DNA of 64,000 nt from Xylanibacter ruminicola Ga6B6 (GCF_000687715.1 NZ_JHXD01000006.1:62001-126000), one strand, 5' to 3'; positions 1 to 8,924 are shown, counted from the stretch's first letter. The notes: generated from the letters alone by a model not told the origin. Made by a program: numbers and translations.

Positions 1-807
1 CTGTTTATCTATATCCTGGGTTTAGGGGTGATGGGAGCAGCCATCGGTACAGGTATGGCTATGTTGGTTACAGCTAGTCTGATGCTGTATTTCCTGCTGG
101 TGCGTTCAAAGATGCTCTCGTTGGTAGGACGTCCTGGTTCGTTTAAACCAAAGGCTGATACCATTGGAACTGCTTTCCGGATTGGAGCGCCCATGGGCTT
201 GCAGCATCTGCTGATGGGATCAGCTCAGATGGTGAGTACGCTGATTGTGGCACCATTGGGTACGATTGCTATTGCTGCCCACTCGTTGGCTATTACGGTT
301 GAGAGCTTGTGCTATATGCCTGGTTTTGGTATTGCCGAGGCTGCCACTACGCTGGTGGGGCAGGGTATAGGTGCAGGACAGAAACAGCTTACACGCTCGT
401 TTGCCCATATGTCGGTTGGTTTAGGTATTGTGGTAATGACGCTGATGGGCGTGCTGATGTGGACTTTTGCACCACAGCTGATGGCTATCATGTCGCCTGT
501 TGATGAAGTGATAGCTCTGGGTGCCCAGGTTCTGCGCATCGAGGCTTGGGCCGAGCCGATGTTTGCCGCTGCCATTGTAGTCAACGGTATTTTCGTGGGT
601 GCAGGAGATACAATTATTCCTGCCATTATGAGTTTGGGTTCTATGTGGGCTGTTCGTTTGTCGTTGGCTGCTACACTGGCGCCCAAATGGGGCTTGAAGG
701 GTGTATGGACGGCTATGGCCATTGAACTTACCTTCCGTGGTGTTATCTTCCTTGTGCGGTTGTTCAAGGGAAGCTGGGCTGATAAGTTGAAACTTAAGCA
801 AGCTTAA
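1..807 (+). CDS. MATE family efflux transporter, C-terminal part (5' end outside window)
   Basis: The reading frame is open from base 1, so the gene begins upstream and only the last 268 residues are seen. The sequence is a chain of hydrophobic helices with small-residue and proline motifs typical of the C-terminal half of MATE/NorM Na+ or H+ driven multidrug exporters, for example the segment GFGIAEAATTLVGQGIGAG and a final charged tail. MATE proteins usually have about 440-460 residues and 12 helices, so roughly the last seven helices are present. It would act in the inner membrane, exporting cationic compounds; the substrate cannot be read from sequence. The next gene on either strand is about 500 bp away and convergent, so this is the end of its transcription unit. 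Confidence 0.88.
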   Translation: MFIYILGLGVMGAAIGTGMAMLVTASLMLYFLLVRSKMLSLVGRPGSFKPKADTIGTAFRIGAPMGLQHLLMGSAQMVSTLIVAPLGTIAIAAHSLAITVESLCYMPGFGIAEAATTLVGQGIGAGQKQLTRSFAHMSVGLGIVVMTLMGVLMWTFAPQLMAIMSPVDEVIALGAQVLRIEAWAEPMFAAAIVVNGIFVGAGDTIIPAIMSLGSMWAVRLSLAATLAPKWGLKGVWTAMAIELTFRGVIFLVRLFKGSWADKLKLKQA

Positions 808-833
808 TTCTAATAATTGTTTTAGTAGATAGC

Positions 834-876
834 AAAAAAAAGCCGCTCAAGGGTCATCAACGACTCGAGGGCGGCA
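834..876 (-). terminator. intrinsic terminator with U8 tail, minus strand
   Basis: Read on the minus strand, GCCG[CC]CTCGAG pairs with CTTGAGCGGC around an 11-12 nt loop and is followed directly by eight T. It ends the candidate non-coding transcript described next. The flank on the plus strand is not T-rich, so it is mainly a minus-strand terminator. Confidence 0.7.
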
Positions 877-1136
877 CCAACAATCTATGAATAACTAAAA
901 ACCTTTTTCTGAGAAAAAACGGAGTGTCACCACTGCGTCTTTGTTATCCTTACTAACAAATCTTTTCTAACACCTTAGAAATACCTATCTCCAATTTAAC
1001 TAATAAACCTAAAACCAAATTCTAACTAACTATTAACTCTAACTAAAACCTAAATCAATCAATCTTTATATACCTTAACTAATACCTCTGTATTGTTTTC
1101 TATGCTTCTATTGAAGAACTCTTGTTTTCTTTTGAC
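834..1136 (-). ncRNA. candidate non-coding RNA of about 300 nt
   Basis: The gap between the MATE gene and aat is bounded on the minus strand by a Bacteroidetes -7 box (TACCTTTG, 1148-1141) and by a strong intrinsic terminator (834-876), giving a predicted transcript of about 300 nt. No credible ORF lies inside. The 5' half is very A/T-rich with repeated TTAGTT units; the 3' half holds a hairpin (TTTTTC/GAAAAA around position 910) and the terminator stem. It does not show tmRNA, RNase P or SRP RNA landmarks that I know. An unrecognised housekeeping RNA such as a divergent 6S RNA is possible but not shown. Confidence 0.4.
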
Positions 1137-1140
1137 GTTG

Positions 1141-1172
1141 CAAAGGTACGACGTTTTTTGCAACCACACAAG
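1141..1172 (-). promoter_or_regulatory. promoter of the candidate ncRNA
   Basis: On the minus strand TACCTTTG (1148-1141) matches the Bacteroidetes -7 consensus TAnnTTTG. The -33 position has CTTG rather than TTTG (1172-1169), with a 20-nt spacer. The sequence GTACCTTTGCA is the same form used by both tRNA promoters in this window. Confidence 0.5.
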
Positions 1173-1301
1173 AAATATGATGTACTTTCCTCAAAAAAGT
1201 GCACTTCTTTTGATATACATCAAGCTATTGTGTGCGAACACAATCGATTTGTGTGCGAAAACGGGTCTTTTTTACACTTGTTTACAGTGCGCTACAATTT
1301 T

Positions 1302-1952
1302 TCACGATTTTAGGAGCTTGATATAGGTTTCGTAGGGTATGAAACGTCCTCCCATGCGCTTGAGGTGGGGTGTTTCAAACTGACAGTCAATCAGTTTACC
1401 GCCAAGTTTCTCGAAGGTTCGTGCCAGATGTATCAGGGCTAGCTTTGAGGCGTTGGGTACCAGTGAGAACATACTCTCACCAAAAAAGGCTGTACCCAGG
1501 TTAATGCCGTACAGACCTCCCACCAGTGTCTCGCCCTGCCACACCTCAACACTGGCTGCAAATCCCTGTCGGTGCATCTCGGTATAGGCTTCAATCATTT
1601 CTGGCCCTAACCAGGCGCCTTCGTCGTTGTCGCGGTTTTGAGCGGTGGCGCAGCCACGTATCACCCCCTCAAAGTCTTGATTGATGGTTATCTGTAGCTC
1701 GCCCTTTCTGATAACTTGCTGCATGGAGTGGCTTACGTGTACCTCGTTGGGAAAGATAACGAAGCGTTGAAGTGGACAGAACCATAGTGGCTCTGGTTGA
1801 TGCCGGTATGCAAACCAAGGGAAGAAGCCATTGCTGTAGGCCAGCAGTAATCTGTCAACAGATAGATCGCCACCCACAGCCACTAATCCGTCCTCTTCGC
1901 CAAGGTGTGGATCGGGAAACCACAGATCGTTATCCAATTGATAAACTGCCAT
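1302..1952 (-). CDS. aat: leucyl/phenylalanyl-tRNA--protein transferase
   Basis: The 216-residue protein matches the L/F-transferase family in length and motifs: the N-terminal FPDPH and VAVGGDLSVDRLLLAY segments, the substrate-site WFCPLQR, and the GNAT-like core with VGGLYGINLGTAFFGESMFS and the C-terminal CQFETPHLKRMGG. The enzyme adds Leu or Phe from aminoacyl-tRNA to proteins with N-terminal Arg or Lys in the cytoplasm, creating an N-degron. It is the last gene of an operon with clpS and clpA and its start overlaps the end of clpA by 23 bp, which suggests translational coupling. That places substrate tagging, recognition and unfolding in one transcript. Confidence 0.96.
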   Translation of the reverse strand: MAVYQLDNDLWFPDPHLGEEDGLVAVGGDLSVDRLLLAYSNGFFPWFAYRHQPEPLWFCPLQRFVIFPNEVHVSHSMQQVIRKGELQITINQDFEGVIRGCATAQNRDNDEGAWLGPEMIEAYTEMHRQGFAASVEVWQGETLVGGLYGINLGTAFFGESMFSLVPNASKLALIHLARTFEKLGGKLIDCQFETPHLKRMGGRFIPYETYIKLLKS

Positions 1953-4143
1953 CGCGCGTACTTATTATAATATGTCCACCTTGTTTCAGACTGCCAAACA
2001 GAATCTCGCGCATGAGTAGCGGTTTCAGTCGCTGGGCTATCACGCGGTCCATTTCGCGGGCGCCGTATTCGTGGGTGTACCCTTCGTCAAGCAGCAGCTT
2101 AAAGGCCTCGTCGCTCAGTGTCATCTTTACTAGTTTGGCGTTCAGTTTGTCCTGCAGCTCGCCTAATTTCTTTTTCAGAATGAGTGTAGCCATCTGGTGG
2201 TCCATGTCGTTAAACACTACTGTGCCCGACAGACGGTTGATAAATTCGGGCTTGAATGTTTTCTTAACCTGTTTCAGCATTGCCTCGCCACGCGATGTGT
2301 TGCCTGTAAAGCCGATGTTGGCTTGTGCGGCATATTGAGCGCCTGCGTTTGAGGTCATAATCAGTATCACGTTGCGGAAGTCGGCCTTGCGCCCCTTGTT
2401 GTCGGTCAGACGGGCATAGTCCATCACCTGTAGCAGGATGTTGTAGATGTCCTGATGTGCTTTCTCTATTTCGTCGAGTAGCAACACGCAATTAGGTGTT
2501 TTGCGGATGGCATCGGTAAGTAGTCCGCCATCCTCGTAGCCAACGTAACCTGCAGGTGAGCCTATCAGCTTGGCTACGGTGTGCTTCTCGGTATATTCAC
2601 TCATGTCGAAACGTAGCAATGTTATGCCTAACTCTTTGGCCAGCACGCGTGCCACCTCAGTTTTGCCCACACCAGTGGGACCGACAAACAAAAGCGATGC
2701 CAGTGGCTTGTTGTCATCAAGTAGTCCGGCTTTCGACATCTGTACAGCTTCTACGACCTGTCGGATGGCTTCGTCCTGTCCGTATATCTTTTGTAGCAGG
2801 CGTGGGGCCAGTGTTTCCAGTTGAGCGTTATTGTCATCGCTGTTCATTGCCATGGCATCTACCTTGCAGGTTTTGGCCAACACCTCGGCAATATCGGCCT
2901 TGCTGACATTTGCAGGTTGTGCGGCGTCTTTAATCTCTGCAGCAGCTCCAGCTTCGTCTATCAAGTCAATAGCTTTATCGGGCAGGAAACGATCGTTTAC
3001 GTATTTGTAGCTGGCATCAACAGCAAAGTCGAGTGCTGCCTCGTCGTATGTAACGTGGTGGAAGCCCTCGTATTGCGAGCGCAATTGGCGCACGATGTGC
3101 TTGGTCTCTTCAGGTGTTGGCTCGGGTATGTCGATTTGTTGAAAACGGCGCACCAGACCTTTTGAACGAGCAAAGTGACGGTTGTACTCTTCGTAGGTGG
3201 TTGAACCGATGAAGCGGATGCCGCCAGCTTCTAAGTAAGGCTTCAGCATGTTTGATGCATCCATGGCACCCTCACCGGTGGCGCCTGCGCCTACCAGTGT
3301 GTGTATCTCATCGATGTAAACGATGTTTTTGTCGCTCTCCTCCTGTATGCCCTCCATGATCTGCTTAATACGGTTCTCAAAGTCGCCGCGATACTGAGTG
3401 CCTGCCAGCAGTGTCCCCAGGTCAAGCTGATATATCTTGCTGCCTTTCAGACGTACAGGCAGGTTCTGGTCCTCCTCAATCATACGTGCCAGTCCCCATA
3501 CTAAGGCTGTTTTGCCTACGCCAGGTTCGCCCACGTGCAACGGGTTGTTTTTGTCGCGTCTACACAATACTTGTATAGTACGCTGCAACTCCTGCTCACG
3601 ACCAATCAGTGGGTTGTGCTGTTGGTACAGCTTGTTCATGCAGGTAACCAGTCGGCGCCAGGCTTCCTGCCCCTTTTGTTGGTCGCCTGTGCCCAGTTGG
3701 TCGGCTAGCTCGTAGGCACTGATCAGGTCGCTCATAAAGTTACTTTCATTGTCTCCTAACGCATCTTTCAGTAGGTAACAAGCCCACGATTCGGGTAGGT
3801 TGAGCAGTCCCATCACCAGGTGAGGGACGTCGAGTGCTGTGGCGCTGCTATTGATGATTTGCGCGCAGGCAAATTCTATCAGTTGTCCCATTTGTGTTGA
3901 TGCTTCGGGTTCGTAATCGATGTCTTCGGGCACGGTTTCTACCTCGTCTAACTTGTCTTCTATCCGCTCCTGAAACAGGTTGGCCGAATAGTAGCTGTCG
4001 AGTGTGTTGTAGAACTCATTGTCGTCCATCATGACCAACAGCAGGTGCTCGGGCATGATAAACTCATGTCGGTACTCTTTGCAGCACTTCATCGTGTCGC
4101 TGAGCATCCTGGCGGCGCGTTTGGTTTGTTTTATCTCTGCCAT
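1930..4143 (-). CDS. clpA: ATP-dependent Clp protease ATP-binding subunit ClpA
   Basis: This 737-residue class I Clp ATPase has the ClpA N-domain (about 1-145), a first AAA+ module with Walker A GEPGVGKT at 205-212 and Walker B around 274-281, and a second with Walker A GPTGVGKT at 488-495. An IGF tripeptide at 610-612 fits the loop that docks into ClpP. The long coiled-coil M-domain of ClpB/ClpC is absent, which separates it from those paralogues. It unfolds substrates delivered by ClpS and feeds them to ClpP (not in this window). The gene starts 2 bp after clpS and overlaps aat. Confidence 0.96.
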   Translation of the reverse strand: MAEIKQTKRAARMLSDTMKCCKEYRHEFIMPEHLLLVMMDDNEFYNTLDSYYSANLFQERIEDKLDEVETVPEDIDYEPEASTQMGQLIEFACAQIINSSATALDVPHLVMGLLNLPESWACYLLKDALGDNESNFMSDLISAYELADQLGTGDQQKGQEAWRRLVTCMNKLYQQHNPLIGREQELQRTIQVLCRRDKNNPLHVGEPGVGKTALVWGLARMIEEDQNLPVRLKGSKIYQLDLGTLLAGTQYRGDFENRIKQIMEGIQEESDKNIVYIDEIHTLVGAGATGEGAMDASNMLKPYLEAGGIRFIGSTTYEEYNRHFARSKGLVRRFQQIDIPEPTPEETKHIVRQLRSQYEGFHHVTYDEAALDFAVDASYKYVNDRFLPDKAIDLIDEAGAAAEIKDAAQPANVSKADIAEVLAKTCKVDAMAMNSDDNNAQLETLAPRLLQKIYGQDEAIRQVVEAVQMSKAGLLDDNKPLASLLFVGPTGVGKTEVARVLAKELGITLLRFDMSEYTEKHTVAKLIGSPAGYVGYEDGGLLTDAIRKTPNCVLLLDEIEKAHQDIYNILLQVMDYARLTDNKGRKADFRNVILIMTSNAGAQYAAQANIGFTGNTSRGEAMLKQVKKTFKPEFINRLSGTVVFNDMDHQMATLILKKKLGELQDKLNAKLVKMTLSDEAFKLLLDEGYTHEYGAREMDRVIAQRLKPLLMREILFGSLKQGGHIIISTRDGSLSIG

Positions 4144-4145
4144 AG

Positions 4146-4451
4146 TTATTCCTCTGGTTCAACAGTTAAACGGAGAGGGAAACCCTCTTCACGGGCCATG
4201 TTGGTGGCTTTGCGTACCTTCGATGTGGCAACGTCGTAGCTATAGATACCCACCACAGCTTTGTCGCTATGGTGTACCTGCAGCATAAGTGCCTCGGCCT
4301 CTGTCTCACTCTTAAAAAACACTTGTGTTAATATCTTCACCACAAATTCCATCGTGGTAAAATCGTCGTTGTATATTGTTACTTTGTATCGTCGCGGCTC
4401 ACGCAGGTTGGTGTGCTGCCGCTCTTTTGTTGCCGATTGTTCTTTTGCCAT
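4146..4451 (-). CDS. clpS: ATP-dependent Clp protease adaptor protein ClpS
   Basis: The 101-residue protein has the ClpS core: YKVTIYNDDFTTMEFVVKIL, then LMLQVHHSDKAVVGIYSYDVATSKV. The NDD-(T)-M-F/V segment forms the pocket that binds destabilising N-terminal residues (Leu, Phe, Tyr, Trp), and the VH..D/G segment corresponds to the conserved GxG/VH part of the fold. An N-terminal tail of about 20 residues is charged, as needed for ClpA engagement. It is first in the clpS-clpA-aat operon, separated from clpA by 2 bp. Confidence 0.95.
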   Translation of the reverse strand: MAKEQSATKERQHTNLREPRRYKVTIYNDDFTTMEFVVKILTQVFFKSETEAEALMLQVHHSDKAVVGIYSYDVATSKVRKATNMAREEGFPLRLTVEPEE

Positions 4452-4479
4452 ATTTCGATTTTCGTTTTAAAAATCGTGG

Positions 4480-4487
4480 CAAAGATA
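4480..4487 (-). promoter_or_regulatory. -7 promoter element of clpS-clpA-aat
   Basis: TATCTTTG on the minus strand matches TAnnTTTG and lies 29 bp before the clpS start. The -33 region has CTTG about 20 nt upstream, a partial match. Confidence 0.55.
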
Positions 4488-4530
4488 CATTTTTTAGCTG
4501 AATTAAGCAAGAAAAACGTTGCAAAATGCT

Positions 4531-4538
4531 TATCTTTG
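4531..4538 (+). promoter_or_regulatory. -7 promoter element of the TIGR04076-like gene
   Basis: TATCTTTG on the plus strand; the expected transcript would have a leader of about 15 nt. No clear TTTG is seen at -33. Confidence 0.5.
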
Positions 4539-4557
4539 CACTTGGTAAAGTTTAGTG

Positions 4558-4863
4558 ATGATGAATAAAGTGCGAATAACAGCCATGCGTCAAACAGTGT
4601 ACCGTGACCTGATGGCGCAATACGAGAATCCGATACAGCATGCTTGCGATATAATCGTTGGACAGCAGTGGATTTCTATCAATGGTCAGTGCCCAGAAGG
4701 ACTGTGCCCATCTGCATGGGAGTCGATGCGTGGCTTTGTTGAGAAACTGGCTCGAGGTGAAGGGAACTTTTTTGATGGGTGGATGCAGAATCCTATGAGT
4801 GCTATGATTAGCTGTAATGATGGTTTCCGACCCTTTAGTTTTTACATTGAGGTGATAGAATAA
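4558..4863 (+). CDS. TIGR04076 family protein
   Basis: This small protein (about 101 residues) resembles the TIGR04076 family: a KVRITAMRQ start, a cysteine-bearing stretch (HACDIIVGQQWIS), the motif QCPEGLCPSAW, and a C-terminal ISCNDGFRPFSFYIEVIE. The conserved cysteines suggest redox or metal chemistry but no function is established. GTG at 4555 and ATG at 4558 and 4561 are possible starts; 4558 is chosen as the first ATG after the promoter. It is a single-gene unit that ends at the bidirectional terminator shared with tRNA-Gln. Confidence 0.75.
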   Translation: MMNKVRITAMRQTVYRDLMAQYENPIQHACDIIVGQQWISINGQCPEGLCPSAWESMRGFVEKLARGEGNFFDGWMQNPMSAMISCNDGFRPFSFYIEVIE

Positions 4864-4898
4864 AAAAATCGCTAAGTTCAAAACTTAGCGACTTTTTA
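4864..4898. terminator. bidirectional intrinsic terminator
   Basis: The 10-bp stem TCGCTAAGTT/AACTTAGCGA with a CAA loop has an A-run on the left and a T-run on the right, so it can stop both the plus-strand small gene and the minus-strand tRNA-Gln. Confidence 0.85.
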
Positions 4899-4899
4899 G

Positions 4900-4970
4900 T
4901 TGGGGTACCCGGACTCGAACCAGGAAAGGCAGGACCAGAATCTGCAGTGTTACCATTACACCATACCCCA
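4900..4970 (-). tRNA. tRNA-Gln (anticodon CTG)
   Basis: On the minus strand the 7-bp acceptor TGGGGTA/TACCCCA encloses a D-arm (GTG..CAC), an anticodon arm with loop TTCTGGT (anticodon CTG, U33 present) and a T-arm with GGTTCGAGTCC. U1-A72 is the usual first pair of tRNA-Gln. The anticodon stem has one A-C mismatch at 31-39. CCA is not encoded. Confidence 0.93.
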
Positions 4971-5013
4971 AAATGTTTTTGCTTGAGAACTCTCTTGTTC
5001 TGTTTTGCGGGTG

Positions 5014-5044
5014 CAAAGGTACTACTTTTTCTTGAACTACCAAA
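5014..5044 (-). promoter_or_regulatory. promoter of tRNA-Gln
   Basis: Minus-strand TTTG (5044-5041), 19-nt spacer, TACCTTTG (5021-5014). The sequence downstream, CACCCGCAAA, is shared with the tRNA-Val promoter. Confidence 0.8.
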
Positions 5045-5091
5045 ATTTTTTGGGGAAAAATTATAAAAAACCGCAAATTTTTCACTTTTTC

Positions 5092-5122
5092 TTTGTTTTT
5101 TGGGCAATTTACACTACCTTTG
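5092..5122 (+). promoter_or_regulatory. promoter of rsfS-ftsH-cdsA
   Basis: TTTG (5092-5095), 19-nt spacer, TACCTTTG (5115-5122), about 24 bp before the rsfS ATG. Confidence 0.8.
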
Positions 5123-5146
5123 TGCACAAATAATAGCAAATTTTGA

Positions 5147-5497
5147 ATGATACAACTAGTAGAAACAATTAAAGACGCGATTCAGGAGAAGAAGGGCTGC
5201 GATATAGTAGTGGCCGACCTGACAAAAATAGAAGGAACCATCTGTCAGTATTTCATTATCTGCACTGGCAATTCGCCCACGCAGGTCGAGGCTATTGCCG
5301 AATCCGTGGGTGACATGGTGCGCGAACAGTTGGGCGAGAAACCTGCACATGTGGTAGGACTTGAAAACGCTCAGTGGGTAGCTATGGACTATACCGACGT
5401 GCTGGTACATATTTTCTTGCCTGATGTGCGTGAATACTATGATCTGGAGCATCTGTGGGAAGATGCACCGCTGACTCGTATTCCAGATTTAGACTAA
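5147..5497 (+). CDS. rsfS: ribosome silencing factor RsfS
   Basis: The 116-residue protein is the usual size of RsfS/Iojap and has its motifs: DIVVADLTKIEGTICQYFIICTGNSPTQVEAIA and the C-terminal YTDVLVHIFLPDVREYYDLEHLW. RsfS binds ribosomal protein uL14 on the large subunit and blocks subunit joining when nutrients are low. It is first in an operon with ftsH (18-bp gap) and cdsA, an arrangement common in Bacteroidales. Confidence 0.95.
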   Translation: MIQLVETIKDAIQEKKGCDIVVADLTKIEGTICQYFIICTGNSPTQVEAIAESVGDMVREQLGEKPAHVVGLENAQWVAMDYTDVLVHIFLPDVREYYDLEHLWEDAPLTRIPDLD

Positions 5498-5515
5498 TAT
5501 ATATATAATAGGTAT

Positions 5516-7588
5516 ATGGAGAATAATCAAAAACCCAACAAAAATAACGGCGCCAACGGTCCTAAGATGAATATGCCCAAGTTCAACATGAACTGGATAT
5601 ATTTCATATCCATTCTGGCTTTAGGACTGCTTTACTTTACCAGTGGCGGTGCCGAAAACAGTAGCGTAGCTAAAACCGCATCGTATAGCGAGTTTAAAAC
5701 TATGGTTGAGCGTGGCTATGCCAAGAAGATTGTTGTAAACAAGGCCCAGAGCATGCTGCGCATGTATGTAAAGCCCGAACATATCCGTGATGTGTTTCAT
5801 CAGGGTACGCAGCAAACTGGTGTTGAACCCTATCTGGAAGTTGAGTTCGGTAGCGTAGATCAGGTTGAGCAGTTTGTGGCCAAGGCTAAGGATGAGAAGG
5901 TGTTTACCGGTGATCTGGCTTTCGACAATAAACGTGATAACGAGTTCTTATCGCTGATTCTTTCTAATCTCATTCCTATTTTATTTATAATAGGATTGTG
6001 GATATTCCTAATGCGTCGCATGGGCGGCGGAGGCGGCGGCGTTGGTGGCGGCGTCTTCAACGTAGGCAAGAGCAAAGCTAAGATGTATGAGAAGGGTGGT
6101 GAATTAGGCATCACGTTTAAGGATGTCGCCGGACAGGCTGGTGCCAAACAAGAGATACAGGAGATTGTTGACTTCCTGAAAAATCCACAGAAATATACCG
6201 ACTTGGGTGGTAAGATACCCAAGGGAGCCCTGCTGGTAGGTCCTCCGGGAACAGGTAAAACCCTGTTGGCTAAGGCTGTAGCAGGCGAGGCTGGTGTGCC
6301 TTTCTTCTCAATGAGCGGTTCTGACTTTGTTGAGATGTTTGTGGGTGTTGGTGCCAGTCGTGTGCGCGACCTGTTCCAGCAGGCTAAAACCAAGAGTCCA
6401 TGTATCATCTTCATCGACGAGATTGATGCTGTGGGACGTGCTCGTTCAAAGAATCCTGCCATGGGTGGTAACGATGAGCGCGAGAATACGTTGAATGCCC
6501 TTTTGACTGAGATGGACGGATTCGGTACCAATAGCGGTGTCATTATTCTGGCTGCTACCAACCGTGCCGATATGCTCGACTCGGCTCTGTTGCGTGCAGG
6601 ACGTTTCGATCGTCAGATACACGTTGATCTGCCTGATCTGAACGAGCGTAAGGAGGTATTCAAGGTACACCTGAAGCCTGTGAAGATTGATGAAAGCGTA
6701 GATATCGACTTCCTGGCTCGTCAGACACCAGGTTTCTCGGGTGCTGATATCGCCAATGTTTGTAATGAGGCTGCACTGATTGCGGCCCGTCATAATAGTC
6801 AGACTGTAACGAAGCAGGACTTCCTGGATGCCGTTGACCGTATTATTGGTGGACTTGAAAAGAAAACCAAGGTGATGACACAGGCCGAGAAACGCTCGAT
6901 AGCTATTCACGAGGCCGGTCATGCTACCATCTCATGGTTTACCGAGTTTGCCAATCCATTGGTTAAGGTATCTATCGTGCCACGTGGACAGGCCCTGGGT
7001 GCAGCCTGGTATTTGCCTGAGGAGCGCGTGCTGCAAACCAAGGAGGCAATGCTGGATGAGATGTGTTCGCTGTTGGGTGGTCGTGCAGCCGAAGAGCTGT
7101 TTGTGGGTCATATCTCGACAGGTGCTATGAACGACCTTGAGCGTACCACCAAGCAGGCTTACGGCATGATTGCTTATGCTGGTATGAGCGACAAGCTGCC
7201 TAACATATGCTATTATAACAATGCTGAGTATCAGTTCCAGAGACCTTATTCTGAAACTACGGCAAAGATTATGGACGATGAGGTGCTGCGCATGATTAAT
7301 GAGCAATACGAGCGTGCCAAGCAGATTCTTACCGAGCATAAGGAAGGACATGCGCAGCTGGCTCAGTTGCTGATAGATCGTGAGGTGATTTTTGCCGAGG
7401 ATGTAGAGAAGATTTTTGGTAAGCGTCCATGGACCAGTCGTGCAGAGGAACTGCTTGAAGCCCAGATGAAGGCCGATGCAGAGCGTATGGCTGAAGAGCG
7501 CGCCAAGGAACTTGAAGCTGAAGCAAAGGCTGCTGAGCAGAAGGCATTAGAGAGTAAACCCGAAGAAAAGGAGGATAAGGATGCGTAA
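5516..7588 (+). CDS. ftsH: ATP-dependent zinc metalloprotease FtsH
   Basis: The 690-residue membrane protease has an N-terminal helix (about 27-43), a periplasmic domain, a second helix (about 147-167), a Gly-rich linker, an AAA+ domain with Walker A GPPGTGKT at 242-249 and Walker B IIFIDEID near 297-304, the second region of homology, and the zinc-site HEAGH at 465-469 with Asp540 as the third ligand. It degrades misfolded membrane proteins and short-lived regulators at the inner membrane. The C-terminal 50 residues are Glu/Lys/Ala-rich and likely a coiled coil. The gene overlaps cdsA by 8 bp. Confidence 0.97.
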   Translation: MENNQKPNKNNGANGPKMNMPKFNMNWIYFISILALGLLYFTSGGAENSSVAKTASYSEFKTMVERGYAKKIVVNKAQSMLRMYVKPEHIRDVFHQGTQQTGVEPYLEVEFGSVDQVEQFVAKAKDEKVFTGDLAFDNKRDNEFLSLILSNLIPILFIIGLWIFLMRRMGGGGGGVGGGVFNVGKSKAKMYEKGGELGITFKDVAGQAGAKQEIQEIVDFLKNPQKYTDLGGKIPKGALLVGPPGTGKTLLAKAVAGEAGVPFFSMSGSDFVEMFVGVGASRVRDLFQQAKTKSPCIIFIDEIDAVGRARSKNPAMGGNDERENTLNALLTEMDGFGTNSGVIILAATNRADMLDSALLRAGRFDRQIHVDLPDLNERKEVFKVHLKPVKIDESVDIDFLARQTPGFSGADIANVCNEAALIAARHNSQTVTKQDFLDAVDRIIGGLEKKTKVMTQAEKRSIAIHEAGHATISWFTEFANPLVKVSIVPRGQALGAAWYLPEERVLQTKEAMLDEMCSLLGGRAAEELFVGHISTGAMNDLERTTKQAYGMIAYAGMSDKLPNICYYNNAEYQFQRPYSETTAKIMDDEVLRMINEQYERAKQILTEHKEGHAQLAQLLIDREVIFAEDVEKIFGKRPWTSRAEELLEAQMKADAERMAEERAKELEAEAKAAEQKALESKPEEKEDKDA

Positions 7589-8432
7589 TTTTATTGTTAG
7601 AGCTATTACAGGCGTGCTGTTTGTTGCCGTGCTGGTGTGCAGTTTTTTGCGGCCACAGGCAATGGTGCTACTGTTTGCACTGATTACAGGACTGACCATC
7701 TGGGAGTTTACTGGATTGGTAAATGACCGTGTGCAGGTGACGGTTAACCGCATGATATCTACTGTGGCAGGTGTATATCTCTTTTTTGCCATGGCAGGTT
7801 TCTGCAGTGAGCTCACCCCATCTGCAGTGTTCATTCCTTACCTTGTATCCATCATCTATCTGATGGTGGCTGAGTTGTACCTGAAGAACGAGGACCCCAT
7901 ACACGATTGGGCTTATACCATGATGGCTCAGTTGTATATCGCCCTGCCGTTCTCTCTGCTTAACACACTGGCATTCCACGCAGCTCCACAGGGCTTTGTG
8001 GCTTATGATGCCGTGCTGCCCTTGTCGGTTTTCGTGTTCCTGTGGATGAACGATACGGGTGCCTACCTGTGTGGATCGCTGTTAGGCAAACATAAACTCT
8101 TCCCTCGCATTTCGCCAGGAAAGAGTTGGGAAGGTAGCATCGGCGGTGGTATCATCGTGATAGCAGTAGCCGTGCTGGTATGGTATCTTACCGATGAGTA
8201 TCAGCTTAACCAGTTAGGACTGACCGCTGTTGAGTGGGCTGGATTGGGACTTACCGTAGTCATATTCGGCACCTGGGGCGATCTGGTGGAGAGCTTGTTT
8301 AAGCGCACCATCGGCATTAAGGATAGCGGTAACATACTGCCCGGACATGGTGGCATGCTGGATCGTTTCGATTCATCGCTGCTGGCCATCCCCGCTGCAG
8401 TAGTTTACCTCTACACCATTATGCTACTTTGA
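7581..8432 (+). CDS. cdsA: phosphatidate cytidylyltransferase
   Basis: The 283-residue, multi-helix inner-membrane enzyme makes CDP-diacylglycerol from CTP and phosphatidate, the branch point for phospholipids. The family signature is clear near the C-terminus: SLFKRTIGIKDSGNILPGHGG followed by MLDRFDS. It overlaps ftsH by 8 bp, so it is translated from the same mRNA; FtsH is known to control lipid enzymes in other bacteria, but a link here is only inferred from position. Its 3' end overlaps the convergent lipoprotein gene by 9 bp. Confidence 0.95.
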   Translation: MRNFIVRAITGVLFVAVLVCSFLRPQAMVLLFALITGLTIWEFTGLVNDRVQVTVNRMISTVAGVYLFFAMAGFCSELTPSAVFIPYLVSIIYLMVAELYLKNEDPIHDWAYTMMAQLYIALPFSLLNTLAFHAAPQGFVAYDAVLPLSVFVFLWMNDTGAYLCGSLLGKHKLFPRISPGKSWEGSIGGGIIVIAVAVLVWYLTDEYQLNQLGLTAVEWAGLGLTVVIFGTWGDLVESLFKRTIGIKDSGNILPGHGGMLDRFDSSLLAIPAAVVYLYTIMLL

Positions 8433-8894
8433 TTGATAAAGAACACTTAAAGTTGGCTTATATGTATTTTCGAGGGTAAGGGTGATGAAACCACCTTTAT
8501 CCTCGAATTTTGCGATACGGTGGTCTTTCCCGTCCTTGAGCATGTTAGGCCAAGCACCCAGTTGCTCCTCGAACGCATCGTGCATCTGCTGCCACATTTT
8601 GCGGGTGCTATCGTTGGTAGAGATGGTATAGTTTTCCTGCAGTGCAATCAGCGAATCGTTACGCTGAGCTAGCATCAGACGGTAGTTTAGGTTGGGGTGA
8701 TACATCGATACGCGGGCAAAATCAGAGTCGGTCTTGGCTGAATCGATAGCAAAACCACGAGCTGCGAGCGAGTCGCAGAAGGTTTTAAAAGGCATACCCA
8801 TTGAGAGTCCACGATAGTCGAGATATTTCTTCTCGCTGTTTCCACAAGCACAGAGTGCTGCAATAGCCACTACGGCAACAAATAATTTCTTCAT
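8424..8894 (-). CDS. small lipoprotein of unknown function
   Basis: The 156-residue protein starts with a lipoprotein signal peptide (MKKLFVAVVAIAALCAC; lipid-bearing Cys17). The rest is soluble, with the segment YRGLSMGMPFKTFCDSLAARGF resembling short folds in which a GM-x-F/F-x-x-L motif opens a SmpA-like helix. I do not recognise a family with a known role. It is a single gene with its own promoter; its end overlaps cdsA. Confidence 0.8.
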   Translation of the reverse strand: MKKLFVAVVAIAALCACGNSEKKYLDYRGLSMGMPFKTFCDSLAARGFAIDSAKTDSDFARVSMYHPNLNYRLMLAQRNDSLIALQENYTISTNDSTRKMWQQMHDAFEEQLGAWPNMLKDGKDHRIAKFEDKGGFITLTLENTYKPTLSVLYQSK

Positions 8895-8924
8895 AACAAA
8901 TTATTTTTTTGTAATATTCGGTGG

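Noticed and set aside
1093-1326. Possible small gene on the plus strand
   Set aside because: It is Cys/Leu-rich nonsense-like sequence, lacks a promoter and overlaps the ncRNA promoter and the aat 3' end.
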